Assembly: GCA_964419335.1 (NCBI GenBank)
Contig: CAYQOX010000059.1
Coordinates: 1 to 21,868 of the forward strand
Direction: 5' to 3'
DNA length: 21,868 bases
From: CAYQOX01 sp964419335
GTDB lineage: Bacteria > Hinthialibacterota > Hinthialibacteria > Hinthialibacterales > Hinthialibacteraceae
Position numbers and translations under genes: made by a program. Every line of letters begins with the position of its first letter. Position 1 is the first letter of the stretch. Shown here one piece after another: positions 1 to 7,578 of this stretch. The notes beneath the pieces are model-generated. The model worked only from the letters and a program-made list of their open reading frames with translations, had not been told where the DNA came from and ran no database searches.

Positions 1-30
1 TTGGTCTTCCCCTTGTTTTTCGTTGTTCAT
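1..30 (-). CDS. 5' end of an unidentified gene, cut by the window edge
   Basis: Only the first ten codons are inside the window; they read MNNEKQGEDQ and run off the left edge. The start is convincing because a strong Shine-Dalgarno sequence (AAGGAGG, about 36-43 on the minus strand) lies a normal distance before the ATG at 28-30. It follows the degenerate receiver gene by about 80 bases on the same strand, so the two may be co-transcribed from the sigma-54 promoter at 605-620. Nothing can be said about function. Confidence 0.6.
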   Translation of the reverse strand, partial: MNNEKQGEDQ

Positions 31-112
31 TGCAAACCTCCTTATACTTTTCTAAATACAAATGAGAAAAAATGGGTTATACTTTCTTGCTTTATTTTAA
101 CTTTTTTGAGAA

Positions 113-523
113 TCACTTCCTATGAGGGAGTGAGATTTTCTTATTTTGATCCATGACAATAGCAAACATACAGCGGTTTAAATCTTCCCAAAATTTCTTT
201 TTACGATATTCCAAGATTATGCTTATTCCTAGGCGATGCAATATAGAGCGTATGCTTTCATCCAAGTGATTGACGATGGCGATAATAGGACAACCCCGGT
301 AATTGTCACGAATCCAACGTACCAGATATTTATCTTCAACCTGGGAATCCCGGCTATCCCATACAATAAAAGAAGGGAAATGGCTCGTACCATGATTTTT
401 CAATTGCAAAATATCCGGCAAAAAATAATATCCTTGAAATTGATTATGGCTATTTCGTTTTATTTGCGTAATCAAAGAATCATCCTTTGTAATACAATAA
501 AAATGATGTTTATAGATGTTCAT
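113..523 (-). CDS. Degenerate receiver-domain (CheY-like) protein
   Basis: A single-domain protein of 136 residues with a receiver-like pattern: an acidic pair after the first strand (D14, D15), a candidate phospho-acceptor Asp at the end of the third strand (D56, in FIVWDSRD), then PIIAIVN as the fourth strand. The conserved Thr/Ser after that strand is replaced by Asn85, and the conserved Lys-Pro after the fifth strand is missing (ILEYRKKK). It therefore looks like a receiver that may not signal in the usual way. I use the ATG at 523; the frame also opens four codons earlier with TTG at 535, and neither has a good ribosome binding site. A sigma-54 promoter lies about 80 bases upstream and the NtrC-type activator is divergent from it. 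The receiver assignment rests on pattern and predicted secondary structure, not on close identity. Confidence 0.6.
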   Translation of the reverse strand: MNIYKHHFYCITKDDSLITQIKRNSHNQFQGYYFLPDILQLKNHGTSHFPSFIVWDSRDSQVEDKYLVRWIRDNYRGCPIIAIVNHLDESIRSILHRLGISIILEYRKKKFWEDLNRCMFAIVMDQNKKISLPHRK

Positions 524-604
524 GCAACAGACCAACCCACTACCGTTTAATATTGGAAAGAAAGAATTTAAGTGGAGTACTCATCTTTCTTTTAATTTCT
601 ATTT

Positions 605-620
605 AGCAAGTAGAGTGCCA
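605..620 (-). promoter_or_regulatory. Sigma-54 (-24/-12) promoter for the degenerate receiver gene
   Basis: On the minus strand the sequence is TTGGCAC-TCTAC-TTGCT (the leading T is at 621). It matches the sigma-54 consensus TGGCAC-N5-TTGCW at every fixed position, with the GG and GC pairs exactly ten bases apart. Transcription would start near 593, about 70 bases before the ATG at 523. I saw no other site of this quality in the window. An NtrC-type sigma-54 activator is encoded divergently from 848, which supports a functional reading. Confidence 0.75.
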
Positions 621-656
621 ACAATTGCAAGGAAAGATTTCGCGGTTTATTTTTTT

Positions 657-692
657 GAAACATTTTCTTTTTGGGCAAGAAAAAAACGTTTC
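657..692. promoter_or_regulatory. Imperfect palindrome, possible activator-binding (enhancer) site
   Basis: An imperfect inverted repeat with outer arms GAAAC (657-661) and GTTTC (688-692), T-rich and A-rich inner arms, and GGGC at the centre. It lies about 65-100 bases upstream of the predicted sigma-54 transcription start, a usual distance for NtrC-family enhancer sites. The inner arms are low-complexity, so the match is only suggestive. Confidence 0.3.
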
Positions 693-762
693 AACGATCT
701 CTTATAGAATGACTTAAGTTAGTTTGTGCTATAAAAACCTTCTCATCCTATTCACGTTATGG

Positions 763-791
763 TTGAAATCTTTTACAATTCTTGCTATGAA
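763..791 (+). promoter_or_regulatory. Possible housekeeping promoter for the NtrC-type gene
   Basis: TTGAAA (763-768) and TATGAA (786-791) are separated by 17 bases and sit about 57 bases before the ATG at 848. The site overlaps a tandem repeat of TGAAATCTTTT(TT)ACAAT (764-779 and 788-805), which could be an operator. The rest of the 524-847 gap holds the sigma-54 promoter and the imperfect palindrome; I see no gene there. Confidence 0.35.
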
Positions 792-847
792 ATCTTTTTT
801 ACAATAATGAGTGTAGCCGAACGGATTACAATCGTAGAGAAATTAAT

Positions 848-2290
848 ATGAAAGAAGATTTATTCCCACCCCATCATAAAGAAGATTCTATACGATTGCG
901 TATCCTCGTGGTTGACGATGAGGAGGTGATTCGTTCTTTATTTACCAAGATTTTGAAGAAGAAAGGGTATGAAGTTATAACAGCTCAATGTGGAAAAGAA
1001 GCAGAAAAGATTGTGAAAAAACGGCCGCTCGATATTGCGCTGCTTGATTATAACTTACCCGATGAGACCGGGATAGAATTAATGGAACATTTGCGTAGAT
1101 GCCGGCCGGAACTCTTATTTCTAATCATCACCGGCTTTGGTACGATTGAGCGTGCAGTGGAAGCGATGCAGCGAGGGGCTTGGGATTTTATTGAAAAGCC
1201 GATCACCAGCGATATGCTGTTGCAAAAATTAGATCGTCTTAAAGAAATTTGCCAACTGCGTCGTGAACAAAATTTTCAGCATAAAGTTTCACATGGAAAT
1301 TTTTTGTTTCCCGGCGTCGTAGGGCCTTCCTCCGCGATGAAACCTGTCTATGAAGCCATTTTACGTGCGGCTGATAATGAACTTCCGGTTTTGATCGAAG
1401 GAGAAACCGGCAGCGGCAAAGAGTATGTTGCCGAAGCCATTCACTTGAACAGCAAGAGAATGAAACAACCCTATATTATTTTGGATTGCAATGCAACCCC
1501 AGAATCCCTCTTCGAGTCGATCTTATTTGGCTCAACCAAAGGAGCTTTCACAGGGGCGATGGAGAGAAAGGGGCTCTTGCGCGAGGCTCATCAAGGAGAT
1601 TTGTTTTTGGACGAAGTGGGAGAGATTTCTATGGAAATTCAGCCCAAACTATTACGCTGTCTGGAGACGAAGCGCTTTCGCCCTGTGGGAGGCTCAAAAG
1701 AAGTAGAGAGTGATTTTCGCATTTTATGCGCGACGAACCGGGATCTAAAGAATGAGACCATGCGGGGGTACTTTCGTACGGATCTTTTTTACCGTATTTC
1801 GGCACAAAGAATTCGTGTTCCACCCTTGCGTGAACGTCCCTCAGATATCCCAGGACTTATTCAGCACTTTTTAAAAGAGATCGCAGCCCAACATAAGAAC
1901 CAAGAGAAAGTCTTGACTCCCAATGCATTACACCGGCTGATGTCGTATTCCTGGCCGGGTAACATTCGGCAGATGAAGTTCACCATCGAGTCTGCCTATT
2001 TCAACACACCCGGAGATGAAATCGATGAGGGGGATATTCTCTTAGATCAAGAGCCCCAACCTGTGGTTGCGGATCAGGGGCTACCTGTGAATTTGGATGT
2101 AGAAAAAGATTTCAAAACATTTCGGGAAGATGCTATTTTGAGTTGTGAACGTATTTATGCCTGTTGCCTCATGCAGCGAACCAAGGGAGATATGCGAACC
2201 GCTGCCCAAGAAGCCGGCTTAACCCGAGAATCGCTTTATCGGGTATTATCACGTTGTGGAGTTTCACCTGCGGATTATCGTGAGGAATAA
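848..2290 (+). CDS. NtrC-family sigma-54-dependent response regulator
   Basis: A 480-residue protein with the standard three-part NtrC layout. The receiver (about 17-135) has the acidic pair D23/D24, phospho-acceptor D67, T95 and K117. The AAA+ sigma-54 activation domain (about 158-395) has Walker A GETGSGKE (185-192), an intact GAFTGA loop (232-237) that contacts sigma-54, Walker B LFLDE (252-256), an arginine finger in the FRTDLFYR segment and WPGNIRQ (sensor II). A Fis-type helix-turn-helix closes the protein (about 440-475). All catalytic motifs are intact, so it should activate sigma-54 RNA polymerase. A sigma-54 promoter lies in the divergent upstream region. No complete cognate kinase is present; the convergent neighbour is a kinase remnant. 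The specific orthologue (AtoC, ZraR or similar) cannot be decided from sequence alone. Confidence 0.95.
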   Translation: MKEDLFPPHHKEDSIRLRILVVDDEEVIRSLFTKILKKKGYEVITAQCGKEAEKIVKKRPLDIALLDYNLPDETGIELMEHLRRCRPELLFLIITGFGTIERAVEAMQRGAWDFIEKPITSDMLLQKLDRLKEICQLRREQNFQHKVSHGNFLFPGVVGPSSAMKPVYEAILRAADNELPVLIEGETGSGKEYVAEAIHLNSKRMKQPYIILDCNATPESLFESILFGSTKGAFTGAMERKGLLREAHQGDLFLDEVGEISMEIQPKLLRCLETKRFRPVGGSKEVESDFRILCATNRDLKNETMRGYFRTDLFYRISAQRIRVPPLRERPSDIPGLIQHFLKEIAAQHKNQEKVLTPNALHRLMSYSWPGNIRQMKFTIESAYFNTPGDEIDEGDILLDQEPQPVVADQGLPVNLDVEKDFKTFREDAILSCERIYACCLMQRTKGDMRTAAQEAGLTRESLYRVLSRCGVSPADYREE

Positions 2291-2341
2291 GGTTTAGCAC
2301 AAATGTGCACGTGGTCGCAAGAGCCTAGGTTGTCTAATTTT

Positions 2342-2662
2342 TTAAGCACTCACGGCTTTTTCGGCTTCTTTCTTTTCAATACAAGGTAAATAAATGTGGA
2401 AAGAAGTACCCTCATTGGGTACACTTTCGACTTCGATCCACCCTTTGTGATCTTCAATGATCCCATAAGCGCTGGCTAAACTTAGACCGGTTCCGGATTG
2501 TGAGTCTTTGGTCGTGAAAAAGGCATTATAGAGGGAAATCCTGTCTTCCTCTGACCATCTCGTTTCCCAGGCGACCCGGGAGGCAGCCGCGAGAAAGAGT
2601 AGGAGGGCAATAAACAGCAAAGATAATAAAAGTGGAGAAACTTTTTGGGTTGAGGTATTCAT
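2342..2662 (-). pseudogene. Miniature histidine kinase remnant (TM segment plus ATPase C-terminus)
   Basis: The 106-residue product has one hydrophobic segment (about 10-28) followed almost directly by the C-terminal third of a sensor kinase ATPase domain. Visible there are AFFTTKDSQSGTGLSLA (F-box and G2 box), then GIIEDHKGWIEVES and GTSFHIYLP. The HisKA helix with its phospho-acceptor His, the N box and the G1 box (DxGxG) are all absent, so it cannot be an active kinase. It reads as an in-frame internal deletion joining the membrane segment to the ATPase tail. It is convergent with the NtrC-type regulator, whose cognate kinase it may once have been. It starts 47 bases after the propeller gene at 2710 on the same strand. 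A small regulatory protein is a less likely alternative. Confidence 0.7.
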
Positions 2663-2709
2663 TATCTCAACGATTTAGGATTTATAGTTTTTCGCATTTT
2701 AACAATTTA

Positions 2710-3759
2710 TTATTCCAATTTATACAAACGAATCTCATTGGTTTCTTGAGGCGTTGCCACCTCAGCATAAACCCACAGTTCATTTTCCACATACATCCAA
2801 TGAGAATAGCGCCAGGTGGAAAAATGGGGTCCCGGAGTATGACTGCGTACCAAGGGTGAATCTGGTGTAAGATCGATGATGTTGTGTAAGTCAAAGGTAT
2901 ACCCCACTCCCGTCGCCAGGTTATAGACTGGATCGTACCATGAGAGATGAGAGCCTTCATAAAAGAATAAATACCCCACGCCTAAAGGAATTACACACGC
3001 CGGCCGCACAAAGAAATTATGCCAGCCCTCTAAATCCATAATAGGCTCATACGGGTTGCCCACGGGGGACCAAGTTTCTCCGTTTTCACTGCGAAAATGA
3101 AAAATTCGTTCCGAGCGGCGGGTATAACCGATTAAGTAGGCATGATAGGCTTCCTCGGCGTAGAGAATGAATGGATCTTTGTATTCCAGAGGGATAATGT
3201 CGCGATCGTAGGATTTTTCCAGCGGTTCGATAACGGGCCGGGCTGTATCGGGGTCAAATTCTTTTGGATGATCGACATCATCCAACTTGATGATTGACCA
3301 GGGGCCCTCTTTCCAAGGGCCGCAAAGATAGAGTTTGAACTGTCCGCTGTGAGGATCGAGAAGTAAAGAGGGTCGCTCGAATCCACGCAAGGGAATCGAA
3401 TCTGCATGGATAGAATGCACCTTTTGAAAATCGACTCCATTGTTACTACGCAGCAAGCGAATTTCATAGCCCCGTAATCCCCGAGGGCGTTCAGGAGAAC
3501 GCATGCGGCACGCCATCCAAAATACACCTGACGAATCCCGTACCAGCGAAGGCGCTCCCGCCCACCATTCCGGGGCGATGGTGTCAGGTTGTAGGATGAC
3601 AGTATGTTCTTTGAATTTCTCCGCGATCGAGCCGAAAACATCATCAATTTGAGGCGGTACAAATTCACGAGTAGGTTTTTCGGCTGCAAAGGGGATTGTG
3701 GTAAAAGTAAGTAAAATGATCAAAAAAGGAAAGAAACGTGTATATAACATACATTTCAT
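2710..3759 (-). CDS. Secreted five-bladed-propeller glycosidase-like protein
   Basis: A 349-residue protein with a clear Sec signal peptide: residues 1-26, hydrophobic core about 9-23, ending PFAA before EKP. The mature part has the repeating pattern of five-bladed beta-propeller glycosidases (GH43/GH130-like fold). Examples are WWAGAPSLVRDSSG (65-78), GFERPSLLLDPHSG (126-139), YKDPFILY (193-200) and a blade near 258-270. The acidic residues after aromatic or Pro positions could be catalytic, but I cannot assign a family or substrate. The ATG at 3759 is preceded by GGAG at 11 bases; a second ATG three codons in is possible. It probably acts on glycans outside the cytoplasmic membrane, fitting the neighbouring glycosyltransferase genes. 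The fold assignment is moderate and the activity is inferred. Confidence 0.6.
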   Translation of the reverse strand: MKCMLYTRFFPFLIILLTFTTIPFAAEKPTREFVPPQIDDVFGSIAEKFKEHTVILQPDTIAPEWWAGAPSLVRDSSGVFWMACRMRSPERPRGLRGYEIRLLRSNNGVDFQKVHSIHADSIPLRGFERPSLLLDPHSGQFKLYLCGPWKEGPWSIIKLDDVDHPKEFDPDTARPVIEPLEKSYDRDIIPLEYKDPFILYAEEAYHAYLIGYTRRSERIFHFRSENGETWSPVGNPYEPIMDLEGWHNFFVRPACVIPLGVGYLFFYEGSHLSWYDPVYNLATGVGYTFDLHNIIDLTPDSPLVRSHTPGPHFSTWRYSHWMYVENELWVYAEVATPQETNEIRLYKLE

Positions 3760-3914
3760 TATATAAAACTCTCCGATTCAAGAAAAAATGAAAATTATTT
3801 ACATCTTCTCACAGATCGAGAAAAAAGGTCAATAGTACCTTAACTAGAATGAAAAATCGATGTTACTGAGTGGGTTTTATCAGGTTCTATCTTACTTGGA
3901 TTCTTTATTGGTTG

Positions 3915-5090
3915 CTATAAGAGAGTATCAAATAATTGGATGATCCGCTGAGCCGTCTTTTCCCAATGATACTTTTTAGCATGTTCCAAGCCTTTAAGAG
4001 AGTATTCTTTCCAGACGGATTCTTTCTTCAAAATTGTATACAAAGATTGAACCATAGATTGAGGGTTTATAGGGTCGAAGTGGAGGGCGGCTTCGCCTGA
4101 GACTTCACCCAACGAGGTCGTCGAAGAACATAGTACCGGTGTTCCACAAGCCATCCCTTCAAGCACCGTTAAACCGAAACCCTCAATCAAAGAAGGATTT
4201 ACGAACGCATAAGCGGCTTGATAGAGTGAAACCAGTTCCTCGTCGCTGACATAATTCAAAAAGTGGATTCTCTGCTCCAATTCGAGTGTGTGGACGGTTT
4301 TGTAGATATCGTGATCGTTCCAACCACGGCATCCGACAATCACAAGACAAACCTCATGATCCTGACTCCTAGTTAGATAAGAGGAAAAAGCCTGGATGAA
4401 TTGCTTTAAATTCCGTCTTGGACTCAAGGTGGTAACGATCAATAAGTATTTGGCAGAGTAGAGTTGATATTTCTGCGCTAAAGAAGCGGCTTGTGATTCA
4501 CGATCAGAAATAGGATAAAAACGCTCATGTTCTACTCCATCTTCGATAACCGCGATTTTCTCTGCGGCTTGGGGATAATGGGATCGTATTTGGTCTGCAG
4601 AATAGTGGGAACCGGTAATGATTTTAGTTGAATGCTTGATCGCCCGGCCAATGAGCCATCGGCATAGGAGAGCATCTCGTTTGCGGCAATAGTGGGGGTG
4701 GGAGATAGGGATGATGTCGTGTAGGGTTGTTACGTTTGTGCAAAAATCCACTGGCTTGGGAACGGTGACATTATCAAACGAAACAAAGATACGGGGTCTG
4801 TATTGTTGAATAATTCGGGGTAAATCGTGGAGCATCCATAGGATTCTGGAGCGCCGTTTTGTTTGTATATAGTGCCAATGGGAGGGAATCTCTTTCCAGC
4901 GGGTTTTCCAATTTTCATCTCGATTCATATATTGGGGAATGGTGGACGGGATTTTATTCTCAATAAGAAGATAGGTTCTTTCAGCATCGTGTTGAATGAA
5001 ATACTTCAATACTTGGGCGGTATAAGTTCCAAACCCCCCTGTGGTCGGAAGAAAACTAATATCGATGGCAATATCGTATTGTGTGTTCAT
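3915..5090 (-). CDS. GT4-family glycosyltransferase (GT-B fold)
   Basis: A 391-residue glycosyltransferase. The N-terminal domain has the glycine-rich loop TTGGFGTY near residue 17 and LHDIIPI near 123. The C-terminal domain has the donor-binding signature EGFGLTVLEGMACGTPVL, with the E-x7-E pair at about 303 and 311, then GEVSGEAALHFDP. This is typical of GT4 retaining transferases using nucleotide sugars to build lipopolysaccharide or exopolysaccharide at the inner face of the membrane. The frame opens at a TTG at 5114, but I prefer the ATG at 5090, where the protein reads MNTQYDIAIDIS. It lies 59 bases after the stop of the repeat protein gene on the same strand, so the two probably form an operon. 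Donor and acceptor are unknown. Confidence 0.88.
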   Translation of the reverse strand: MNTQYDIAIDISFLPTTGGFGTYTAQVLKYFIQHDAERTYLLIENKIPSTIPQYMNRDENWKTRWKEIPSHWHYIQTKRRSRILWMLHDLPRIIQQYRPRIFVSFDNVTVPKPVDFCTNVTTLHDIIPISHPHYCRKRDALLCRWLIGRAIKHSTKIITGSHYSADQIRSHYPQAAEKIAVIEDGVEHERFYPISDRESQAASLAQKYQLYSAKYLLIVTTLSPRRNLKQFIQAFSSYLTRSQDHEVCLVIVGCRGWNDHDIYKTVHTLELEQRIHFLNYVSDEELVSLYQAAYAFVNPSLIEGFGLTVLEGMACGTPVLCSSTTSLGEVSGEAALHFDPINPQSMVQSLYTILKKESVWKEYSLKGLEHAKKYHWEKTAQRIIQLFDTLL

Positions 5091-5149
5091 GTTCAACTCG
5101 TGATGTTTCAGCAAAATCTACAAGCGATGAAGAACGCCTGGGTTTTATG

Positions 5150-7201
5150 TTATTTCTCGTTGTGTTGATGTAAGTAGGGAGCATCGACACCGATTTGATA
5201 GGCTTTTTGCGTTGAATCGTAATGGATAGTGGGATCTTGGATATTGTGAACCTGCAGCTCCTGATCATTCAATCTATACCGATCTCTCCCAGTGAGATCC
5301 CAAAAGAAACCAAAAGTAGGCCATACGTTGCGAATCGATTGTTGTCTTTCGTTCAGGGCGAAACCCAAGCCTTGTCCATTTCTCAAGGTGTATTGATCAT
5401 CCCCTCTTTTATCAATCATCATGGCGACAGAATTGGTGAGGCTATAGCCAAAAGAAGCATTTTTGGCTTCATAGAGGTCATCTCCATATTCATTGACGAA
5501 AATGCCCAGGGATAAATCCGACGCCGCCCCGCCTACCATATAGTGAGAAGCGTTGATCTGATCGTTTCCCGTGGCATCGTACGCGAGCCCGCATGCCTGA
5601 TGGGCAGCAGAGCCTAAAGCGTACCATGAATTCTGGTAGAGATCATCTCCCTCCAAATCTGAAAGTATCCCGATTCCAAATCCATAGCCTGCCCCTTGAG
5701 CGAAAACGCTCGCTTTGTAGAGGTCATTGCCGCTTTTATCAATCAATAAGCCGATCCCTCCGTTGAATGAATAACCTTTTCTATAAGGGCCAAACAACCC
5801 GCTGCCAAACCCTTGGCTGGCGCTGCTATTTTGTTCGGGCAGCTGAGAAGAAGCATAGATCACCGGTGTCGCTTCCGCGATATATTCATCGTTACCCTCT
5901 AAATCTAGCAATAATCCAACCCCTTTCATCGAGCCGAAACCTTGGCTTTTATAATAAGAACGGTAGGTATCCGAACCTTCGGCATCAATCAGCATCGCAA
6001 TTCCCCACTCGGAAGCTCCCAGTCCATGGGATTGAATCTCATAATTTGTGTTTCCGGAAGCATTGTAGAGGAGCGAAACCCCGGCGAATGAATAACCAAA
6101 ACACTGGGAATTTCCCTCGTAGGTGTCATCGCCTTCGCCTAAATCCAACAAAGCCGAAAACCCGAAAGCCGAGGAGGCCGAGCCCAGCCATTGTTGTTCG
6201 CTTTTATAGTGGTCTTCTCCTCCCATGTCGATCGTGATCGAAAAAGGCGTGGTCGCATCGGCAATCGAATATTGATTGATGTATTGGTCGTTGCCATACA
6301 TGTCGAGCAGAAATAAGGGAGGCGATTGTAAATCGTAATAATCGTCGGATAGCTCTGAGGAAATAAGTATGGAGCCAAACGGGGTAGAAACTTCGAGATT
6401 CTCGGTAAATTGAAGAGATTGGTTTTCTATTTTTTCCAGAAATTGGGACAAAAAATGAGCGAATTCCGCCGCGGCTAAATAAAGAGCGCGTTGGTCAAAT
6501 TCATGATTAAATGTATCGAGTCGTTTGATATCTTCAGGTGATAAAGAATCAGAAAAATAAGAGTCAAAAAGACTGGCTAGGCTCATATCCTGGGGGACGC
6601 TTTTTCGGGCTCGTTTAAGCCAGGGCCATGCCCGGGTAATGCATTGCATGAGTTCGTAGATGAGAATCCGTCCTGAATTGGATAATTTAGCATAGAGTCC
6701 CCCCCATTTTTCCTGGATTTCTTGGGAAAGTTCATTTTCCATAAGATTTTCTGCTTTTAACAAGGTTTCAACAAAATCTTCTTCAGAGGAATTTGTAGTC
6801 CATGAATAGGAGGTGTCATATTCAATCCGTTGATTACTAAAAATTGACATATTGACAAGATAGCCAACGAAGAAAGTTGAGGGGTAATTGGCTATATGCT
6901 GCGACAAATTCTTTTGCATTTCGACGGCTTGAAAAGGATGTTGGATCAATAGTTTGTGAAAGGGAAGGAGTTCGACCGAAGAACTAAATTCAATCCTGTC
7001 TGGATTGATTGTAACATCGGAGGGTGTAAGTTCCATTTGTGCTAAAAACTTTTGGAAGGTATGCTCCAAAGAAAAATCATTTTCTCCGTCTTGAGCCATC
7101 GCAGAAATGCCGAATAATAAAAAAAGAAAAATCATCTTCCCTTTATTGTTTAGGAGTGTCCGTGAATTTATTGCACATGGTTCAGAAAAAAGTTTCATCA
7201 T
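5150..7201 (-). CDS. Exported protein with twelve GxDxY repeats
   Basis: A 683-residue protein of unknown function. A hydrophobic signal (residues 23-36, MIFLFLLFGISAMA before QDGEN) indicates export. Residues 40-295 are non-repetitive and largely helical. Residues 298-645 (bases 5267-6310) carry twelve units built around D-x-x-G-[ND]-D-x-Y followed by a glycine-rich QGxGxxxGxG-like stretch. The unit glycines fall at 303, 328, 357, 383, 409, 436, 491, 518, 545, 573, 600 and 638, mostly 25-29 apart, with two longer loops. The Asp/Gly pattern suggests a calcium-binding, beta-solenoid-like array resembling RTX repeats but with a different, longer period. The start is uncertain: ATG at 7201 gives a long n-region and overlaps the divergent gene, while ATG at 7135 starts directly at the signal. 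Neither has an ideal ribosome binding site. It is probably co-transcribed with the GT4 gene downstream. Confidence 0.8.
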   Translation of the reverse strand: MMKLFSEPCAINSRTLLNNKGKMIFLFLLFGISAMAQDGENDFSLEHTFQKFLAQMELTPSDVTINPDRIEFSSSVELLPFHKLLIQHPFQAVEMQKNLSQHIANYPSTFFVGYLVNMSIFSNQRIEYDTSYSWTTNSSEEDFVETLLKAENLMENELSQEIQEKWGGLYAKLSNSGRILIYELMQCITRAWPWLKRARKSVPQDMSLASLFDSYFSDSLSPEDIKRLDTFNHEFDQRALYLAAAEFAHFLSQFLEKIENQSLQFTENLEVSTPFGSILISSELSDDYYDLQSPPLFLLDMYGNDQYINQYSIADATTPFSITIDMGGEDHYKSEQQWLGSASSAFGFSALLDLGEGDDTYEGNSQCFGYSFAGVSLLYNASGNTNYEIQSHGLGASEWGIAMLIDAEGSDTYRSYYKSQGFGSMKGVGLLLDLEGNDEYIAEATPVIYASSQLPEQNSSASQGFGSGLFGPYRKGYSFNGGIGLLIDKSGNDLYKASVFAQGAGYGFGIGILSDLEGDDLYQNSWYALGSAAHQACGLAYDATGNDQINASHYMVGGAASDLSLGIFVNEYGDDLYEAKNASFGYSLTNSVAMMIDKRGDDQYTLRNGQGLGFALNERQQSIRNVWPTFGFFWDLTGRDRYRLNDQELQVHNIQDPTIHYDSTQKAYQIGVDAPYLHQHNEK
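5267..6310 (-). repeat. Twelve-unit GxDxY repeat region within the exported protein
   Basis: In-frame protein repeats of about 27 residues (about 81 bases) in the 3' half of the 683-residue gene. The protein motif is conserved, but the DNA of the units is diverged, so this is an old array and not a recent tandem duplication. Two units are degenerate at the motif (GNTNY at 383 and GNDQI at 545). Confidence 0.75.
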
Positions 7202-7578
7202 ATAATCGTCATTCTATTGTGGTTATAAGTTTACTGGTGTTTTTTATCCTGATCATTTCAGTTGAACAATGGTTGAATTATCGTGAATTACAGAATTATA
7301 TAGGAAACTATGCCTATTCGGATAGTTTCGCATTACGAACCCTTGGTCGATATAACCAATATATTGGCGAAGTCGTCGATGTAAAATGGAACGCGTTTCC
7401 TAACCAAGAAGAGGACATTGAGGGATTTCAACCTCGGTTATTGATCGCTCGTGAAACCACCTCGGGGGTTACAGAAACACAATGGTGGTGCGCTTATCTC
7501 TTTCAAATCAAAGACCGCCCTCCCAAGAATTACACGCCTACTCCTTTCCCGGAACTTAATCTGGTAGAGGGATCTTGA
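7162..7578 (+). CDS. Small single-pass membrane protein, unknown function
   Basis: A 138-residue protein with one transmembrane segment (about 18-34, SIVVISLLVFFILIISV) after a short basic N-terminus. A soluble part of about 100 residues follows, containing LRTLGRYNQYIGEVVDV and a Trp-rich TQWWCAYLF stretch. I recognise no family. I place the start at GTG 7162 because AGGAG (7152-7156) lies five bases upstream; an ATG at 7177 is the alternative. The beginning overlaps the divergent repeat-protein gene if that uses its outermost ATG. The end overlaps the convergent VanZ-like gene by 49 bases. Confidence 0.6.
   Translation: MNLLHMVQKKVSSYNRHSIVVISLLVFFILIISVEQWLNYRELQNYIGNYAYSDSFALRTLGRYNQYIGEVVDVKWNAFPNQEEDIEGFQPRLLIARETTSGVTETQWWCAYLFQIKDRPPKNYTPTPFPELNLVEGS

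Noticed and set aside
236..550. Open frame on the plus strand opposite the receiver-like gene
   Set aside because: No ribosome binding site and no recognisable pattern; it is antisense to a frame that fits a receiver fold and has a sigma-54 promoter.
2295..2345. Short GCAC/GTGC hairpin and T-run after the NtrC-type gene
   Set aside because: Only a four-base stem and the T-run is about 30 bases away, too weak to call a terminator.
2682..2960. Minus-strand frame overlapping the propeller gene
   Set aside because: Lies within the better supported 2710-3759 gene in another frame; no family pattern.
3760..3914. Possible promoter (TTGACC) upstream of the propeller gene
   Set aside because: No -10-like hexamer at 16-18 bases from it.
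4866..4882. Second sigma-54-like site (TTGGCAC on the minus strand)
   Set aside because: The -12 TTGC half is missing and the site is inside the GT4 coding region.
5767..6237. 156-codon plus-strand frame inside the repeat protein gene
   Set aside because: Antisense shadow of the GxDxY repeats; its composition is explained by the repeated motif on the other strand.
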